Origin: Alphaproteobacteria bacterium MarineAlpha9_Bin7
GTDB lineage: Bacteria; Pseudomonadota; Alphaproteobacteria; UBA7887
Assembly (NCBI GenBank): GCA_002938115.1
Contig: PTKD01000024.1
Location: forward strand, 1 to 15,279
Length of the DNA: 15,279 nucleotides
Reading direction: 5' to 3'
A model generated the notes under the pieces. That model saw only the letters and a list, made by a program, of their open reading frames with translations, ran no database searches and was not told the DNA's origin. Positions 1 through 7,459 of the stretch are shown here, piece by piece; position 1 is the first letter of the stretch; each line of letters opens with the position of its first letter. The position numbers and the translations under genes were made by a program.

Positions 1-1110
1 AACAGTGCGAATAGCCACGAGGTCACCAGAGGCCAAAAACGACATAGGGCGGGCGCGCCCTAAAATATCCCCGCTTTCGCACACCGGCCCCACAATATCG
101 ACAAGTTCGCGCGCTGCCTCGGCTGGTGCCTCACGTACAGGGTCTATCCGGTGCCAAGCCTCGTAGAGTGCCGGCCGCAAGAGATCGTTCATTGCCGCGT
201 CAATGACTACGAATCGACGCTGGGCGGACTCTTTTACCTCGATCACCCGCGACAACAAGATCCCAGCATCGGCGACCAGTGCCCGACCAGGTTCGAATAT
301 TAATTGGCAGCCCAGCCTACCAAATACCTTATCCACAAGAGCAGCATAGGAGGAAATCGTGGGTGGCTGTTCATCAAAATATCGAACCCCAAGACCACCC
401 CCTAGATCAATTTGGGAGATATTATGGCCGTCTTCACGTAGCACTTTGATCAAACCAGCCAGGCGCACAAAGGCTTCCTCAAATGGCTCGAGATCGGTCA
501 ACTGTGATCCGATATGTAAATCCACCCCTACCACTGTAATCCCGGGCATCTCTTGGGCCAACTTATAGAGACCACGGGCTTCCGAAATTGGCACACCAAA
601 CTTATCCGCCTTGCGCCCCGTCGCAATTTTCTCGTGGGTCTTGGCATCAACATCCGGGTTGACCCGAAATGCTATTCGCGCGCTCAAGTTTTGTTTTGCT
701 GCTATATCCGAGAGGGACCTTAGCTGTGCTTTCGACTCCAAATTGAATTGGTGCACCTGAGCAGAAAGCCCCGCAGCTAACTCCACGTCAGTCTTGCCCA
801 CGCCTGCGAAAACAATGCGTGAGCCCGGGATACCAGCCGCTAATGCCCGACGAAGTTCCCCTTCCGAAACCACGTCAGCACCGGCACCAAAATCCGAAAG
901 AGTGGTAACTACAGCTTGGTTCGCGTTTGCCTTGACAGAGTAGGCAATCAACGCATCTCGATCAGCGAAAGCCTCGGAAAACTCCTGGTAACTAGCTTTC
1001 AGTACAGCATGGGAATAGCAATAAACAGGAGTGCCAAACTCCTCAGCAATATGCTCGAGCGGAACGGCTTCCGCACACAACTTCCCATTATGATATTCGA
1101 ACCCAACCAT
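1..1110 (-). CDS. lysA: Diaminopimelate decarboxylase, C-terminus cut by the window edge
   Basis: This enzyme decarboxylates meso-diaminopimelate to L-lysine, the last step of lysine biosynthesis, using PLP in the cytoplasm. The visible 370 codons are open from an ATG at 1110 to base 1; about 50 more residues are expected to the left. The fold-III signature is complete so far: the PLP lysine in YSVKAN (Lys60), HIGSQ at 199-203, the glycine-rich phosphate loop GGGLG at 237-241, EPGR at 273-276, and the substrate-site segment GPVCESGD around Cys344. The N-terminus (GFEYHNGKL, then VPLEHIAEEFGTPVYCYS) is typical of the family, which supports this ATG. It starts 5 bases after the lptM-like stop codon and is third in the argH operon, so it is probably co-transcribed. 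The identification is firm from these family motifs. Confidence 0.96.
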   Translation of the reverse strand, partial: MVGFEYHNGKLCAEAVPLEHIAEEFGTPVYCYSHAVLKASYQEFSEAFADRDALIAYSVKANANQAVVTTLSDFGAGADVVSEGELRRALAAGIPGSRIVFAGVGKTDVELAAGLSAQVHQFNLESKAQLRSLSDIAAKQNLSARIAFRVNPDVDAKTHEKIATGRKADKFGVPISEARGLYKLAQEMPGITVVGVDLHIGSQLTDLEPFEEAFVRLAGLIKVLREDGHNISQIDLGGGLGVRYFDEQPPTISSYAALVDKVFGRLGCQLIFEPGRALVADAGILLSRVIEVKESAQRRFVVIDAAMNDLLRPALYEAWHRIDPVREAPAEAARELVDIVGPVCESGDILGRARPMSFLASGDLVAIRTV

Positions 1111-1115
1111 GATGG

Positions 1116-1256
1116 TTACCGGCTTCCGCGAATTTCAGACTCTTCATATACGGGCGCTACCAAGGGTCCTTTGCGACCACATGCGGCTAGATCGGCCAAA
1201 AGAACCACCAAAAACGACAATGTCAACACGGCGTGCCACCGGCTGTAACGGTTCAT
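1116..1256 (-). CDS. lptM: Small LptM/YifL-type lipoprotein
   Basis: This is a 46-residue ORF that is easily missed because of its length. It begins with a short basic segment (MNRYSRWH), then a hydrophobic stretch (about residues 9-21), then a lipobox LAAC with the acceptor cysteine at residue 26. The cysteine is followed at once by GRKGPLVAP, matching the conserved CGxKGPLxxP core of LptM (YifL), a short outer-membrane lipoprotein known to assist assembly of the LptDE lipopolysaccharide translocon. Its ATG overlaps the argH stop as ATGA, and its TAA lies 5 bases before the lysA start, so translation is probably coupled across the three genes. Position between argH and lysA is typical for alphaproteobacteria. 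The lipoprotein call is firm from the sequence; the functional role is transferred from the family. Confidence 0.88.
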   Translation of the reverse strand: MNRYSRWHAVLTLSFLVVLLADLAACGRKGPLVAPVYEESEIRGSR

Positions 1257-2659
1257 AGATAACGTGCCTTTGCTGCAGCTAGGGCTTCACGAACCCTTAC
1301 CCGAGAAGTTCCCCCCTGACTCACACGACTGGCCACCGCATTATCGACGCTCAATATGTCAAATACAGATTCGTTGACGCTTGGCTCAATTTTTTGCATT
1401 TCAACTAATGGCAAGTCCTCTAAAACACAACCAGACTCTCTCGCAAGGCACACTATTGCACCGGCAGAATCATAAGCATCCCGAAAAGCTAAGCCACCAA
1501 CGCGCACTAACCAATCCGCCAAGTCAGTCGCCGTAGAGTAGTCTGCCCCTGCACACTCTCTCATGCGTTTCTTGTCAACCTCAAGCGCACCAAACATGCC
1601 GGCCATGGCATGGACACAAAGCAACAACGTGTCGAGAGAATCAAAGGTTGGCTCCTTGTCTTCTTGCAGATCTTTTGCGTAAGCCAGCGGCAGGCCCTTG
1701 ATAATTATCAATAACGAATTGAGGGCTCCGATGATCCGCCCCGTCTTGGCACGAACGAGTTCAGCTGCGTCAGGATTGCGCTTCTGCGGCATGATAGAAG
1801 ATCCAGTCGAAAACTCGTCTGGCAAACGCACAAAAGCGAAGGCCGGACTTGACCATAGGACCAACTCCTCGGCAAGGCGAGATAAGTGCACAGCCGAAAT
1901 CGCTGAGACACTAAGCGCCTCCAGAGCAAAATCTCGGTCCGAAACAGAATCGATCGAATTTGCAGTTGGTCGATCAAACCCCAGCGCTGAGGCGGTAGCT
2001 CCTCGATCGATGTCGAACGAGGTACCAGCTAACGCCACAGACCCGAGTGGACATTCATTGAGACGAGTACGCGCATCTTTCATCCGATCTCGGTCCCGCC
2101 CAAACATTTCGACATACGCCAACAGGTAATGTGCAAAAGTTACCGGCTGGGCCGGTTGCGAATGAGTGAAACCCGGCATCACAGTTTCAACATGATCCTC
2201 AGCAAGCTCAATCAAAACTACATGTAGATCTCGAAGTGCCTGATCCAGCCCGTCCAGTGCGTCACGCACCCACAAACGTAAATCTGTAGCCACCTGATCA
2301 TTGCGCGATCGAGCCGTGTGCAATCGCTTTCCCGGCTCACCAATCAACTCGGTTAACCGCGCCTCTACATGCATGTGAATGTCCTCAAGTGCCGGGTCAA
2401 ACTGCATTGCGCCGGCCTCAATTTCGGCGCGAACCAGCTCCAGGCCGTTTTCTATAGCCTCACCATCACTCGGAGACAAAATGCCCTGCGCCACCAGCAT
2501 CCGGCAATGTGCCTTTGAACCAGCGATATCGTGGGCGTATAGCCTCCAATCAACATCAATCGAGGCATTAATTTTGTTCATAATATCGGCCGTACCGCCT
2601 TCGAAGTGGTGACGAAGCAGACCTTCGCTATTTTTCTGTGCGGATGGCTTCTCAGTCAT
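1253..2659 (-). CDS. argH: Argininosuccinate lyase
   Basis: The enzyme cleaves argininosuccinate to arginine and fumarate, the last step of arginine biosynthesis; the family works as a cytoplasmic homotetramer. The protein is 468 residues from the ATG at 2659, normal for the family. A TTG nine bases further upstream is also in frame, but the ATG is preferred; an AGAG lies about 9 bases before it. Visible signatures are TARSRNDQ (115-122), THSQPAQP (165-172) and the fumarase/aspartase-superfamily loop GSSIMPQKRNP (286-296) with the catalytic serine. One oddity: where most ArgH proteins have WGGRF near the N-terminus, this one has LRHHF (about residues 15-19), while the flanking EGGTADIMNKINASID is normal. 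It leads the operon with the lptM-like gene and lysA. Function is very likely retained because all catalytic loops are present. Confidence 0.96.
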   Translation of the reverse strand: MTEKPSAQKNSEGLLRHHFEGGTADIMNKINASIDVDWRLYAHDIAGSKAHCRMLVAQGILSPSDGEAIENGLELVRAEIEAGAMQFDPALEDIHMHVEARLTELIGEPGKRLHTARSRNDQVATDLRLWVRDALDGLDQALRDLHVVLIELAEDHVETVMPGFTHSQPAQPVTFAHYLLAYVEMFGRDRDRMKDARTRLNECPLGSVALAGTSFDIDRGATASALGFDRPTANSIDSVSDRDFALEALSVSAISAVHLSRLAEELVLWSSPAFAFVRLPDEFSTGSSIMPQKRNPDAAELVRAKTGRIIGALNSLLIIIKGLPLAYAKDLQEDKEPTFDSLDTLLLCVHAMAGMFGALEVDKKRMRECAGADYSTATDLADWLVRVGGLAFRDAYDSAGAIVCLARESGCVLEDLPLVEMQKIEPSVNESVFDILSVDNAVASRVSQGGTSRVRVREALAAAKARYL

Positions 2660-2689
2660 GTTATGCAACTCTATTTAGCAACAGCAAAA

Positions 2690-3298
2690 ATGCGGTATGC
2701 AAGATATATGTCAAGCAATCTGAGTTGGCGAACTGCTTCGGCTCTAGGTGCGGTAATTTCGATAACCGCCATTGTTGCTTTTTGGCTAACGCAATCAACC
2801 CCACCTAAAGCCCCGGGTCAAGCTGCTCTCGTACCCCCAAAAGGCTTTTCGCTGGAATTACACGATACGGCGCGAGCTGTCCCCTCACTTACTATTACGG
2901 ACCGGGATGGCAACTCCGTCGAACTTGCCAACTTTATGGACAAAGTGGTGCTATTAAATTTATGGGCCACCTGGTGTGCGCCATGCGTTCGGGAACTTCC
3001 CGCACTCGATCGATTGCAAAAAGCCATGGAAGGGAGCGATCTCGTGATAGTGGCGCTCAGCTTAGACAGAGGGGGATTGGCAGACGTGAACCCTTTTTGG
3101 ACGCGCACAAAATTGGCTCATTTAGAGATCTACATCGATCCGACTATGGGCGCTGGTCAAGTGGTCGGCGCCCGCGGCCTGCCGACCACACTTCTAATTA
3201 GCCGCAACGGAATGGAAATAGCACGACTCGAAGGCCCCGCAGAGTGGGATTCAGAGGAGATAATTGCCTATCTTACGATTCTGGCTGCGGCCGACTAA
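2690..3298 (+). CDS. tlpA: TlpA-family membrane-anchored thioredoxin-like protein
   Basis: This is a periplasm-facing thiol:disulfide oxidoreductase of the TlpA/ResA type, a family that reduces cysteines in exported proteins such as cytochrome c or cytochrome oxidase subunits. From the ATG at 2690 it has 202 residues: a short N-terminus, one hydrophobic anchor (about 16-33), a proline-rich linker, then a thioredoxin fold with the active site WATWCAPC (CxxC at 96-99) and the cis-proline loop GLPTT (Pro165). An ATG at 2708 is an equally possible start; neither has a clear Shine-Dalgarno sequence. A GTG at 2606 would lengthen it, but only by reading across the start of argH, so it was not used. 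It diverges from argH, a common alphaproteobacterial pairing, and ends 12 bases from the convergent thrH stop. Its specific partner cannot be read from sequence. Confidence 0.87.
   Translation: MRYARYMSSNLSWRTASALGAVISITAIVAFWLTQSTPPKAPGQAALVPPKGFSLELHDTARAVPSLTITDRDGNSVELANFMDKVVLLNLWATWCAPCVRELPALDRLQKAMEGSDLVIVALSLDRGGLADVNPFWTRTKLAHLEIYIDPTMGAGQVVGARGLPTTLLISRNGMEIARLEGPAEWDSEEIIAYLTILAAAD
2709..2714 (-). promoter_or_regulatory. Possible -35 element for argH
   Basis: The minus strand carries a perfect TTGACA here, about 50 bases upstream of the argH ATG. Seventeen bases further on the sequence is only AT-rich (ATTTTT), not a good -10 hexamer, so the assignment is weak. The element overlaps the second candidate start codon of tlpA, which fits promoters that must overlap coding sequence in this very short divergent gap. 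Confidence 0.25.
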
Positions 3299-3310
3299 AG
3301 ACTGCAATAC

Positions 3311-3925
3311 TCAAGTCTCACCCAGCCGTTTCGCCGCCGCCTCGATAGCATCACCGAGTGCAACGTGATCATGGACTACCTTAAAATCGGGATACCTGGG
3401 AGCCATATTTGCGGGCGGGCGGAACAGAATTCCTGCGTCAGCCTGAGTAAGCATTGAAATATCGTTGTGAGAATCCCCGGCAGCTATGACTTTTAGATTT
3501 AGACCCTGAAAGGCAACAACGGCGCATCGCTTGGGGTCCTCCTGTCGGAGCTGGTATCCAATCATACGGTCTTCCTCTAACTCTAAACGGTGACAGAGCA
3601 AGGTTGGCCAGCCAAGAACCCCCATCAAGGGTGTAACCAATTCGTAAAAAGTGTCTGAAAGAATAACAATTTGGAATTGGGATCGCAGGCGCTCCAGAAA
3701 AGAGACAGCCCCTTCTAGAGGGGTCATTTCCGCAACAACCGCCTGCAAGTCACTAATTTTTAAATCGTAATCATCGAGCAAACGCATTCGGCTGCGCATT
3801 AGATCATGGTAATCGGGGTTGTCACGTGTCGTCTGCCGAAGCTCGTCGATTCCAGTACGTTCAGCAAGCCCAATCCAAATCTCGGGGACCAACACTCCTT
3901 CAAGGTCTAGACAAACAAGATTCAC
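3311..3925 (-). CDS. thrH: ThrH-type phosphoserine phosphatase / homoserine phosphotransferase (HAD family)
   Basis: ThrH is a HAD-superfamily enzyme known from Pseudomonas aeruginosa to dephosphorylate phosphoserine and to transfer the phosphate to homoserine, linking serine and threonine biosynthesis. The 204-residue product closely follows that family: nucleophile motif CLDLEGVLVPEIW (Asp7), motif II VILSDTFYE (Ser90), the lysine segment QEDPKR (Lys132) and motif III AAGDSHND (about 148-155). The GTG start at 3925 is chosen because the protein then begins exactly where the family begins, and because a GGAGG sits 4 bases upstream. Longer alternatives are an ATG at 3964 and a TTG at 4024, which would add 13 or 33 residues unlike the family. 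It converges on tlpA with a 12-base gap and lies 192 bases downstream of the dehydrogenase gene. Confidence 0.9.
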   Translation of the reverse strand: MNLVCLDLEGVLVPEIWIGLAERTGIDELRQTTRDNPDYHDLMRSRMRLLDDYDLKISDLQAVVAEMTPLEGAVSFLERLRSQFQIVILSDTFYELVTPLMGVLGWPTLLCHRLELEEDRMIGYQLRQEDPKRCAVVAFQGLNLKVIAAGDSHNDISMLTQADAGILFRPPANMAPRYPDFKVVHDHVALGDAIEAAAKRLGET

Positions 3926-3929
3926 AGCA

Positions 3930-3934
3930 CCTCC
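3930..3934 (-). promoter_or_regulatory. Ribosome binding site GGAGG that sets the thrH start
   Basis: GGAGG lies 4 bases before the GTG at 3925. The spacing is slightly short, but it is the best purine-rich site near any of the in-frame starts and supports the 204-residue form over the longer ORF. Confidence 0.6.
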
Positions 3935-4117
3935 ATGGCCAAGCCCTATTGGCTCGCTGTTCATAGAAAAACCCACAAATAGCAATTTCCAGTACCGCAC
4001 AACCTCCCTTTGTATCGCCGACAAACTAATAAGGGGAAAGAAGGTAACGTTCCAGTCTCTTGCGCCTTTGCCCCTATCTATCGGAAGGAAAGATTGGGCT
4101 GAGCAGCATGTGTTCGA

Positions 4118-4873
4118 TTAAGGCAAAGTAACCCGACCACCCGAAGCGATGTAACACTGCCCGGTGGTATAACTAGATCTCTCCGACAGAAGAAACGCTG
4201 CCAATTCCGCGATTTCCTCCGCCCTGCCAAGACGTTTCATTGGCGTCGCCTCTGCGATCGCTTGTCGCTGTGACGGTGTCATTATTTGCATCATGTCGGT
4301 TTCGATCAACCCTGGAGCAATACTATTGATCCGGACGGATGGCGCTAAGTCCTCTGAAAGATTACGTGCAAACGCAATTACCGCGGCCTTAGACGCGCTG
4401 TACGCTGCCTGCGCCGGCCTCGGCCTCAGAGCCGCAATGGAGGCGATGCACACTATTCTGCCAAACCCGCGCGCGCGCATCCCTTTGGTAACTGACACAA
4501 GCGGAAGATAGGTGCCATCTACATTTACAGACATCATCTGTTTAAATGAATCGTAGTCCAGTTGATCCGGCGGCTCTACCTTGGCTATTCCGGCATTGGT
4601 TACCAGCAACTCAATAGGACCCAAATCTTGTTCCGTTTTTTTCACCATCTCGGCAACCTCTTTGGGCTCAGCAACGTTTGCTTGGACCAATATCCCGTCA
4701 GTTCCAGATGAGTTCACCACCTCAAGCGTTGCGCGTGCGGCATCTTCGGCCTGCTGGTAATTAATCGCTATCCGGGCACCACCAGTCGCTAGACGCTCAC
4801 AAATAGCCCGCCCAATTCCTCGTGAACCTCCGGTAACCAGTGCCACGCGGCCCTGAAATTCAGTATCAACCAT
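4118..4873 (-). CDS. Short-chain dehydrogenase/reductase, FabG-like
   Basis: This is a classical SDR of 251 residues, probably NADP(H)-linked, that reduces a keto group or oxidises an alcohol. Visible elements are the Rossmann glycine motif TGGSRGIG (14-21), NAG (93-95), Asn117, Ser145 and the catalytic YSASK (Tyr158, Lys162), followed by PGLIETDM after the active site and a C-terminal GGR. The arginine after the first glycines (SRGIG) is typical of NADP-binding FabG-like members. The ATG at 4873 has a strong GGGGAGG 6 bases upstream. It resembles 3-oxoacyl-ACP reductase, but there are no fatty-acid synthesis genes around it. It lies beside a catabolic-looking region, so a role in oxidising a hydroxyacyl or alcohol intermediate is equally likely. 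The substrate is unknown. It diverges from the hydrolase gene at 5036. Confidence 0.9.
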   Translation of the reverse strand: MVDTEFQGRVALVTGGSRGIGRAICERLATGGARIAINYQQAEDAARATLEVVNSSGTDGILVQANVAEPKEVAEMVKKTEQDLGPIELLVTNAGIAKVEPPDQLDYDSFKQMMSVNVDGTYLPLVSVTKGMRARGFGRIVCIASIAALRPRPAQAAYSASKAAVIAFARNLSEDLAPSVRINSIAPGLIETDMMQIMTPSQRQAIAEATPMKRLGRAEEIAELAAFLLSERSSYTTGQCYIASGGRVTLP

Positions 4874-4892
4874 TTCTGGCCTCCCCAGGTGT

Positions 4893-4920
4893 TTGGCTGC
4901 AACCTAACTGGCTTTAAAAT
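4893..4920 (+). promoter_or_regulatory. Candidate promoter for the metallo-hydrolase gene
   Basis: TTGGCT (4893-4898) and TAAAAT (4915-4920) are separated by 16 bases, matching the sigma-70 consensus at 4 and 5 of 6 positions. The leader to the ATG at 5036 would be about 110 bases. This rests on hexamer similarity only. Confidence 0.25.
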
Positions 4921-5035
4921 GTTTTGCGAGTAGATGAGCCGACAGCCCTCAGGAATACCAGCATATGAAAAACATTGCGTATAACTGCAGGAAGGGCGTT
5001 AAGTAAAATTACCAATACCAAAATCGGAACAGCCC

Positions 5036-5926
5036 ATGAGCGAATTTCTAATCGGCAACATAGAAATTACCAGAATCATCGAATTGGAAGGACCGGATTT
5101 CGCACCATTCGAATTTTTCCCTGACTGCACGCCAGAGATGCTTGAACCACATTTGGACTGGCTACAGCCGCGCTTCCTCGATCCGACGAATGGCAAACTG
5201 GTATTTGCGATTCAAAGCTACTTGCTCCGGACCAATCACCACACCATCCTGATAGATTCTTGCGTGGGTGAAGACAAGGAGCGGGCCCGCTTCCCTACCT
5301 GGAATCTCCGTAAAAATACGAATTACCTCGCAAAACTTGCCAGAGCGGGAACCTCACCAGAGTCAATCGACTATGTCTTATGCACACATCTGCACGCGGA
5401 TCACGTAGGTTGGAATACTCGTCTAATTAACGGCCAATGGGTCCCGACATTCCCAAATGCCCGTTACCTATTCGCACGTGATGAACAAGAATTTTGGCAA
5501 TCCAAATTTGCCAAAGATCCACACAAATACGATGATGGCTGTTACCAAGATAGTGTCCTGCCCGTCATGGATTCCGGGCAAGCATTGATCGTCGACCAAG
5601 ACCACGTGCTAGATGATCAAATCTGGCTAGAGCCTTCGCCAGGCCATACTCCAGGTCATGTCAGCATTCGCGCCCGGTCAGGAGATTCAGAAGCCGTGTT
5701 TTCGGGAGACCTTATGCATAGCGTGCTTCAATGCGTCTATCCCGAACTTGTCTCGCGCGCATGCTTCGATAAACCGCTCGCACGCCAAACACGGCTCGAC
5801 TTTCTTGAACGTTACTGTGACCGCCCTGTACAGGTGATGACTGCTCATTTCCCTTCTCCCTCATCTGGACATATCCACCGGCACGGTGGTGACGGCTATC
5901 GGTTCGAATATTTTGGCGAGGCCTAG
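5036..5926 (+). CDS. Metallo-beta-lactamase-fold hydrolase
   Basis: A cytoplasmic-looking protein of 296 residues with no signal peptide. It carries the binuclear metal motif THLHADHVGW (His118, His120, Asp122, His123), a further metal histidine in SPGHTPGH (around 204-208), the bridging aspartate in FSGD (Asp225) and a late histidine in TAHFPSPSSGH (His271). This set defines the metallo-beta-lactamase fold; family members hydrolyse lactones, thioesters, esters or organophosphates. The N-terminal region resembles the lactonase/organophosphate-hydrolase-like branch more than true beta-lactamases, but no substrate can be assigned. The ATG at 5036 has only a weak GGAA upstream. It stands between the divergent dehydrogenase and the molybdenum hydroxylase operon 194 bases downstream, so it may open a lactone or ester in the same pathway; that is inference. 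Confidence 0.9.
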   Translation: MSEFLIGNIEITRIIELEGPDFAPFEFFPDCTPEMLEPHLDWLQPRFLDPTNGKLVFAIQSYLLRTNHHTILIDSCVGEDKERARFPTWNLRKNTNYLAKLARAGTSPESIDYVLCTHLHADHVGWNTRLINGQWVPTFPNARYLFARDEQEFWQSKFAKDPHKYDDGCYQDSVLPVMDSGQALIVDQDHVLDDQIWLEPSPGHTPGHVSIRARSGDSEAVFSGDLMHSVLQCVYPELVSRACFDKPLARQTRLDFLERYCDRPVQVMTAHFPSPSSGHIHRHGGDGYRFEYFGEA

Positions 5927-5937
5927 AACTCTCGCTC

Positions 5938-5966
5938 TTTAGGCCGTATGCCCGGTGGTATATAAT
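5938..5966 (+). promoter_or_regulatory. Candidate promoter for the molybdenum hydroxylase operon
   Basis: A perfect TATAAT at 5961-5966 lies 17 bases after a poor -35 match (TTTAGG at 5938-5943). Transcription from here would give a leader of about 148 bases before the first ATG. The -10 is convincing in form, but the -35 is weak, so an activator could be needed. Confidence 0.33.
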
Positions 5967-6008
5967 TTGTTGGACAATATGGAACGAGCGGCTCCGGGCA
6001 CCATATCA

Positions 6009-6036
6009 GTGCTAGCTTGTAACCGAGGACTAGCGC
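6009..6036 (+). other. Hairpin in the leader of the molybdenum hydroxylase operon
   Basis: GTGCTAG (6009-6015) can pair with CTAGCGC (6030-6036) across a 14-base loop, giving 7 pairs including one G-U. A second small hairpin, GGGG (6071-6074) with CCCC (6081-6084), follows. No uracil run follows either, so they are not intrinsic terminators. The leader matches no riboswitch I can recognise. Confidence 0.3.
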
Positions 6037-6120
6037 TACGCCGCGCACCTTGGTAGGTTCGCAATCCTTCGGGGCAGATTCCCCATAACCCGTCATCATT
6101 TTGTAGGTACATAGTAGGCA

Positions 6121-6981
6121 ATGGACTATAAGGCCCCAAATTCAATCGACGAAGCTGTCAAGCTGTTGGCAGAAGCCAAGGGCGCAGCTCGCGTATTAGC
6201 GGGCGGTACGGATTTGCTGGTTCAAATTCGAGCTGGCCTCGCCAAACCTCCACTGGTTGTGGATGTGAAAAATATTCCAGAGCTGCGGAAAATTTCCACC
6301 GATAGTGACGGTATTCATATCGGAGCCGCCGTTAGCGGCGCAGAACTGGGCGAGCATGACGAGGTAAAGGCTGCATGGCCGGGAGTCGTAGAAGCTACGG
6401 AACTTATTGGCTCCACTCAAATTCAAGGTCGCGCGTCATTAGGTGGCAATTTATGCAATGCGTCACCAGCTGCGGACACTGTTCCAGCATTAGTGGCAGC
6501 GGGCGCAATTTGTATTATTGCGGGGCCAGATGGCCAACGAGAAGCAGCAGTGGAACACGTCGCCACTGGACCAGGTCAAACAACACTGAAAAACGGGGAG
6601 TTCGTCACGGAATTTAGACTACCAAAAAAACTACCCCGGTCAGCAGACGCCTACTTGCGGTTCATCCCACGTACGGAGATGGACATAGCCGTCGTTGGCG
6701 CCGGTGTGTATCTGACACTTGACGAAAAGGGTGTCTGTCAACAAGCTCGAGTGGCCCTGGGAGCGGTAGCGCCCACGGTACTCTTGGTCGGGGACGGCTC
6801 CAAAGCGATTGTCGGCTCAAGCTTGGACGATGCGGCGCTCGACAGGCTGAAAGCCGCAGCTAGTGCAGCTTGCAATCCAATAGATGACAAACGGGGAACC
6901 GTTGAATTCAGGGTCAGCGTAGCCGGCGTGCTTGCCAAACGGGCGGCACTTATCGCCAAACAACGTGCGGAGGTTAACTAA
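6121..6981 (+). CDS. Molybdenum hydroxylase FAD subunit (CoxM/XdhB-like)
   Basis: The 286-residue medium subunit of a xanthine-oxidase-family hydroxylase. It binds FAD and passes electrons from the iron-sulfur subunit to an acceptor. The FAD-binding signatures are VLAGGTDLLVQ (about 25-35) and SLGGNLCNASPAAD (106-119), with the CO-dehydrogenase flavoprotein C-terminal domain following. The start MDYKAPNSIDEAVKLL is the usual family beginning, although the ribosome binding site is weak (AGG close to the ATG). It is first in a tight operon: its TAA shares one base with the ATG of the 2Fe-2S subunit (TAATG). The gene order medium-small-large is the classical cox order, but substrate identity rests on the large subunit. 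Confidence 0.95.
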   Translation: MDYKAPNSIDEAVKLLAEAKGAARVLAGGTDLLVQIRAGLAKPPLVVDVKNIPELRKISTDSDGIHIGAAVSGAELGEHDEVKAAWPGVVEATELIGSTQIQGRASLGGNLCNASPAADTVPALVAAGAICIIAGPDGQREAAVEHVATGPGQTTLKNGEFVTEFRLPKKLPRSADAYLRFIPRTEMDIAVVGAGVYLTLDEKGVCQQARVALGAVAPTVLLVGDGSKAIVGSSLDDAALDRLKAAASAACNPIDDKRGTVEFRVSVAGVLAKRAALIAKQRAEVN

Positions 6982-7457
6982 TGCCGAGACAACATGTGAC
7001 GACTGAGGTCAACGGCGAGCCGCAAGATTTTTTATGCGAGCCACAGGAAACACTTCTCGACGTGTTACGAGATGAACTACACCTTACTGGCACCAAGGAA
7101 GGATGTTCATCGGGTGATTGCGGGGCCTGCAGTATTATGGTCGATGGTCGCTTGGTTTGCGCCTGTCTGATGTTTGGTGTTGAGGCGCAAGGAAAGACAA
7201 TCGAAACCATCGAAGGTATGGCTGAAGGCGACAAACTACATCCTTTGCAAACTAAATTTCTCGAGGAAGCAGCCCTGCAATGTGGTTTCTGCACACCAGG
7301 GTTTCTTGTGGCAGCGAAGGCCTTGCTGGAGCGCAACAGCGACCCAACGGAAACCGAGGTTCGCTACTGGCTGGCCGGAAACCTATGCAGGTGCACCGGA
7401 TACGACAAGATTGTCCGCGCAGTTATGGATGTCGCGGCAGAGACCAGGGAAACGTAA
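6981..7457 (+). CDS. Molybdenum hydroxylase 2Fe-2S subunit (CoxS/XdhC-like)
   Basis: The 158-residue small subunit carries two 2Fe-2S clusters that relay electrons from the molybdenum site to FAD. The plant-type ferredoxin domain has GCSSGDCGAC (Cys42, 47, 50) with a fourth cysteine at 62; an extra cysteine at 60 is not a usual ligand. The C-terminal helical domain has CGFCTPG (Cys101, 104) and NLCRCTGY (Cys136, 138). All eight ligands are present, and the length is typical. It overlaps the FAD-subunit stop by one base and ends 2 bases before the large-subunit ATG, so the three subunits are almost certainly co-translated. Confidence 0.96.
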   Translation: MPRQHVTTEVNGEPQDFLCEPQETLLDVLRDELHLTGTKEGCSSGDCGACSIMVDGRLVCACLMFGVEAQGKTIETIEGMAEGDKLHPLQTKFLEEAALQCGFCTPGFLVAAKALLERNSDPTETEVRYWLAGNLCRCTGYDKIVRAVMDVAAETRET

Positions 7458-7459
7458 AG

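Noticed and set aside
1698..2129. Long plus-strand ORF opposite argH
   Set aside because: It is antisense to well-conserved argH sequence and has low-complexity serine- and arginine-rich translation, typical of a shadow frame.
6050..6100. FMN riboswitch or tRNA fragment, suggested by CTTCGGGGCAG and GGTTCGCAATCC
   Set aside because: The conserved GTGAAATTCC and CGGCGGT blocks of the FMN element are missing, and the putative T-arm does not pair into a tRNA fold.
5939..6145. A 68-codon minus-strand ORF in the leader of the molybdenum hydroxylase operon
   Set aside because: No recognisable domain, and it reads through the start of the FAD subunit gene. It looks like a chance open frame.
7280..7459. 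N-terminal extension of the molybdenum large subunit to 7280
   Set aside because: It would overlap the 2Fe-2S subunit gene in another frame; the ATG at 7460 matches the family start and has a ribosome binding site.
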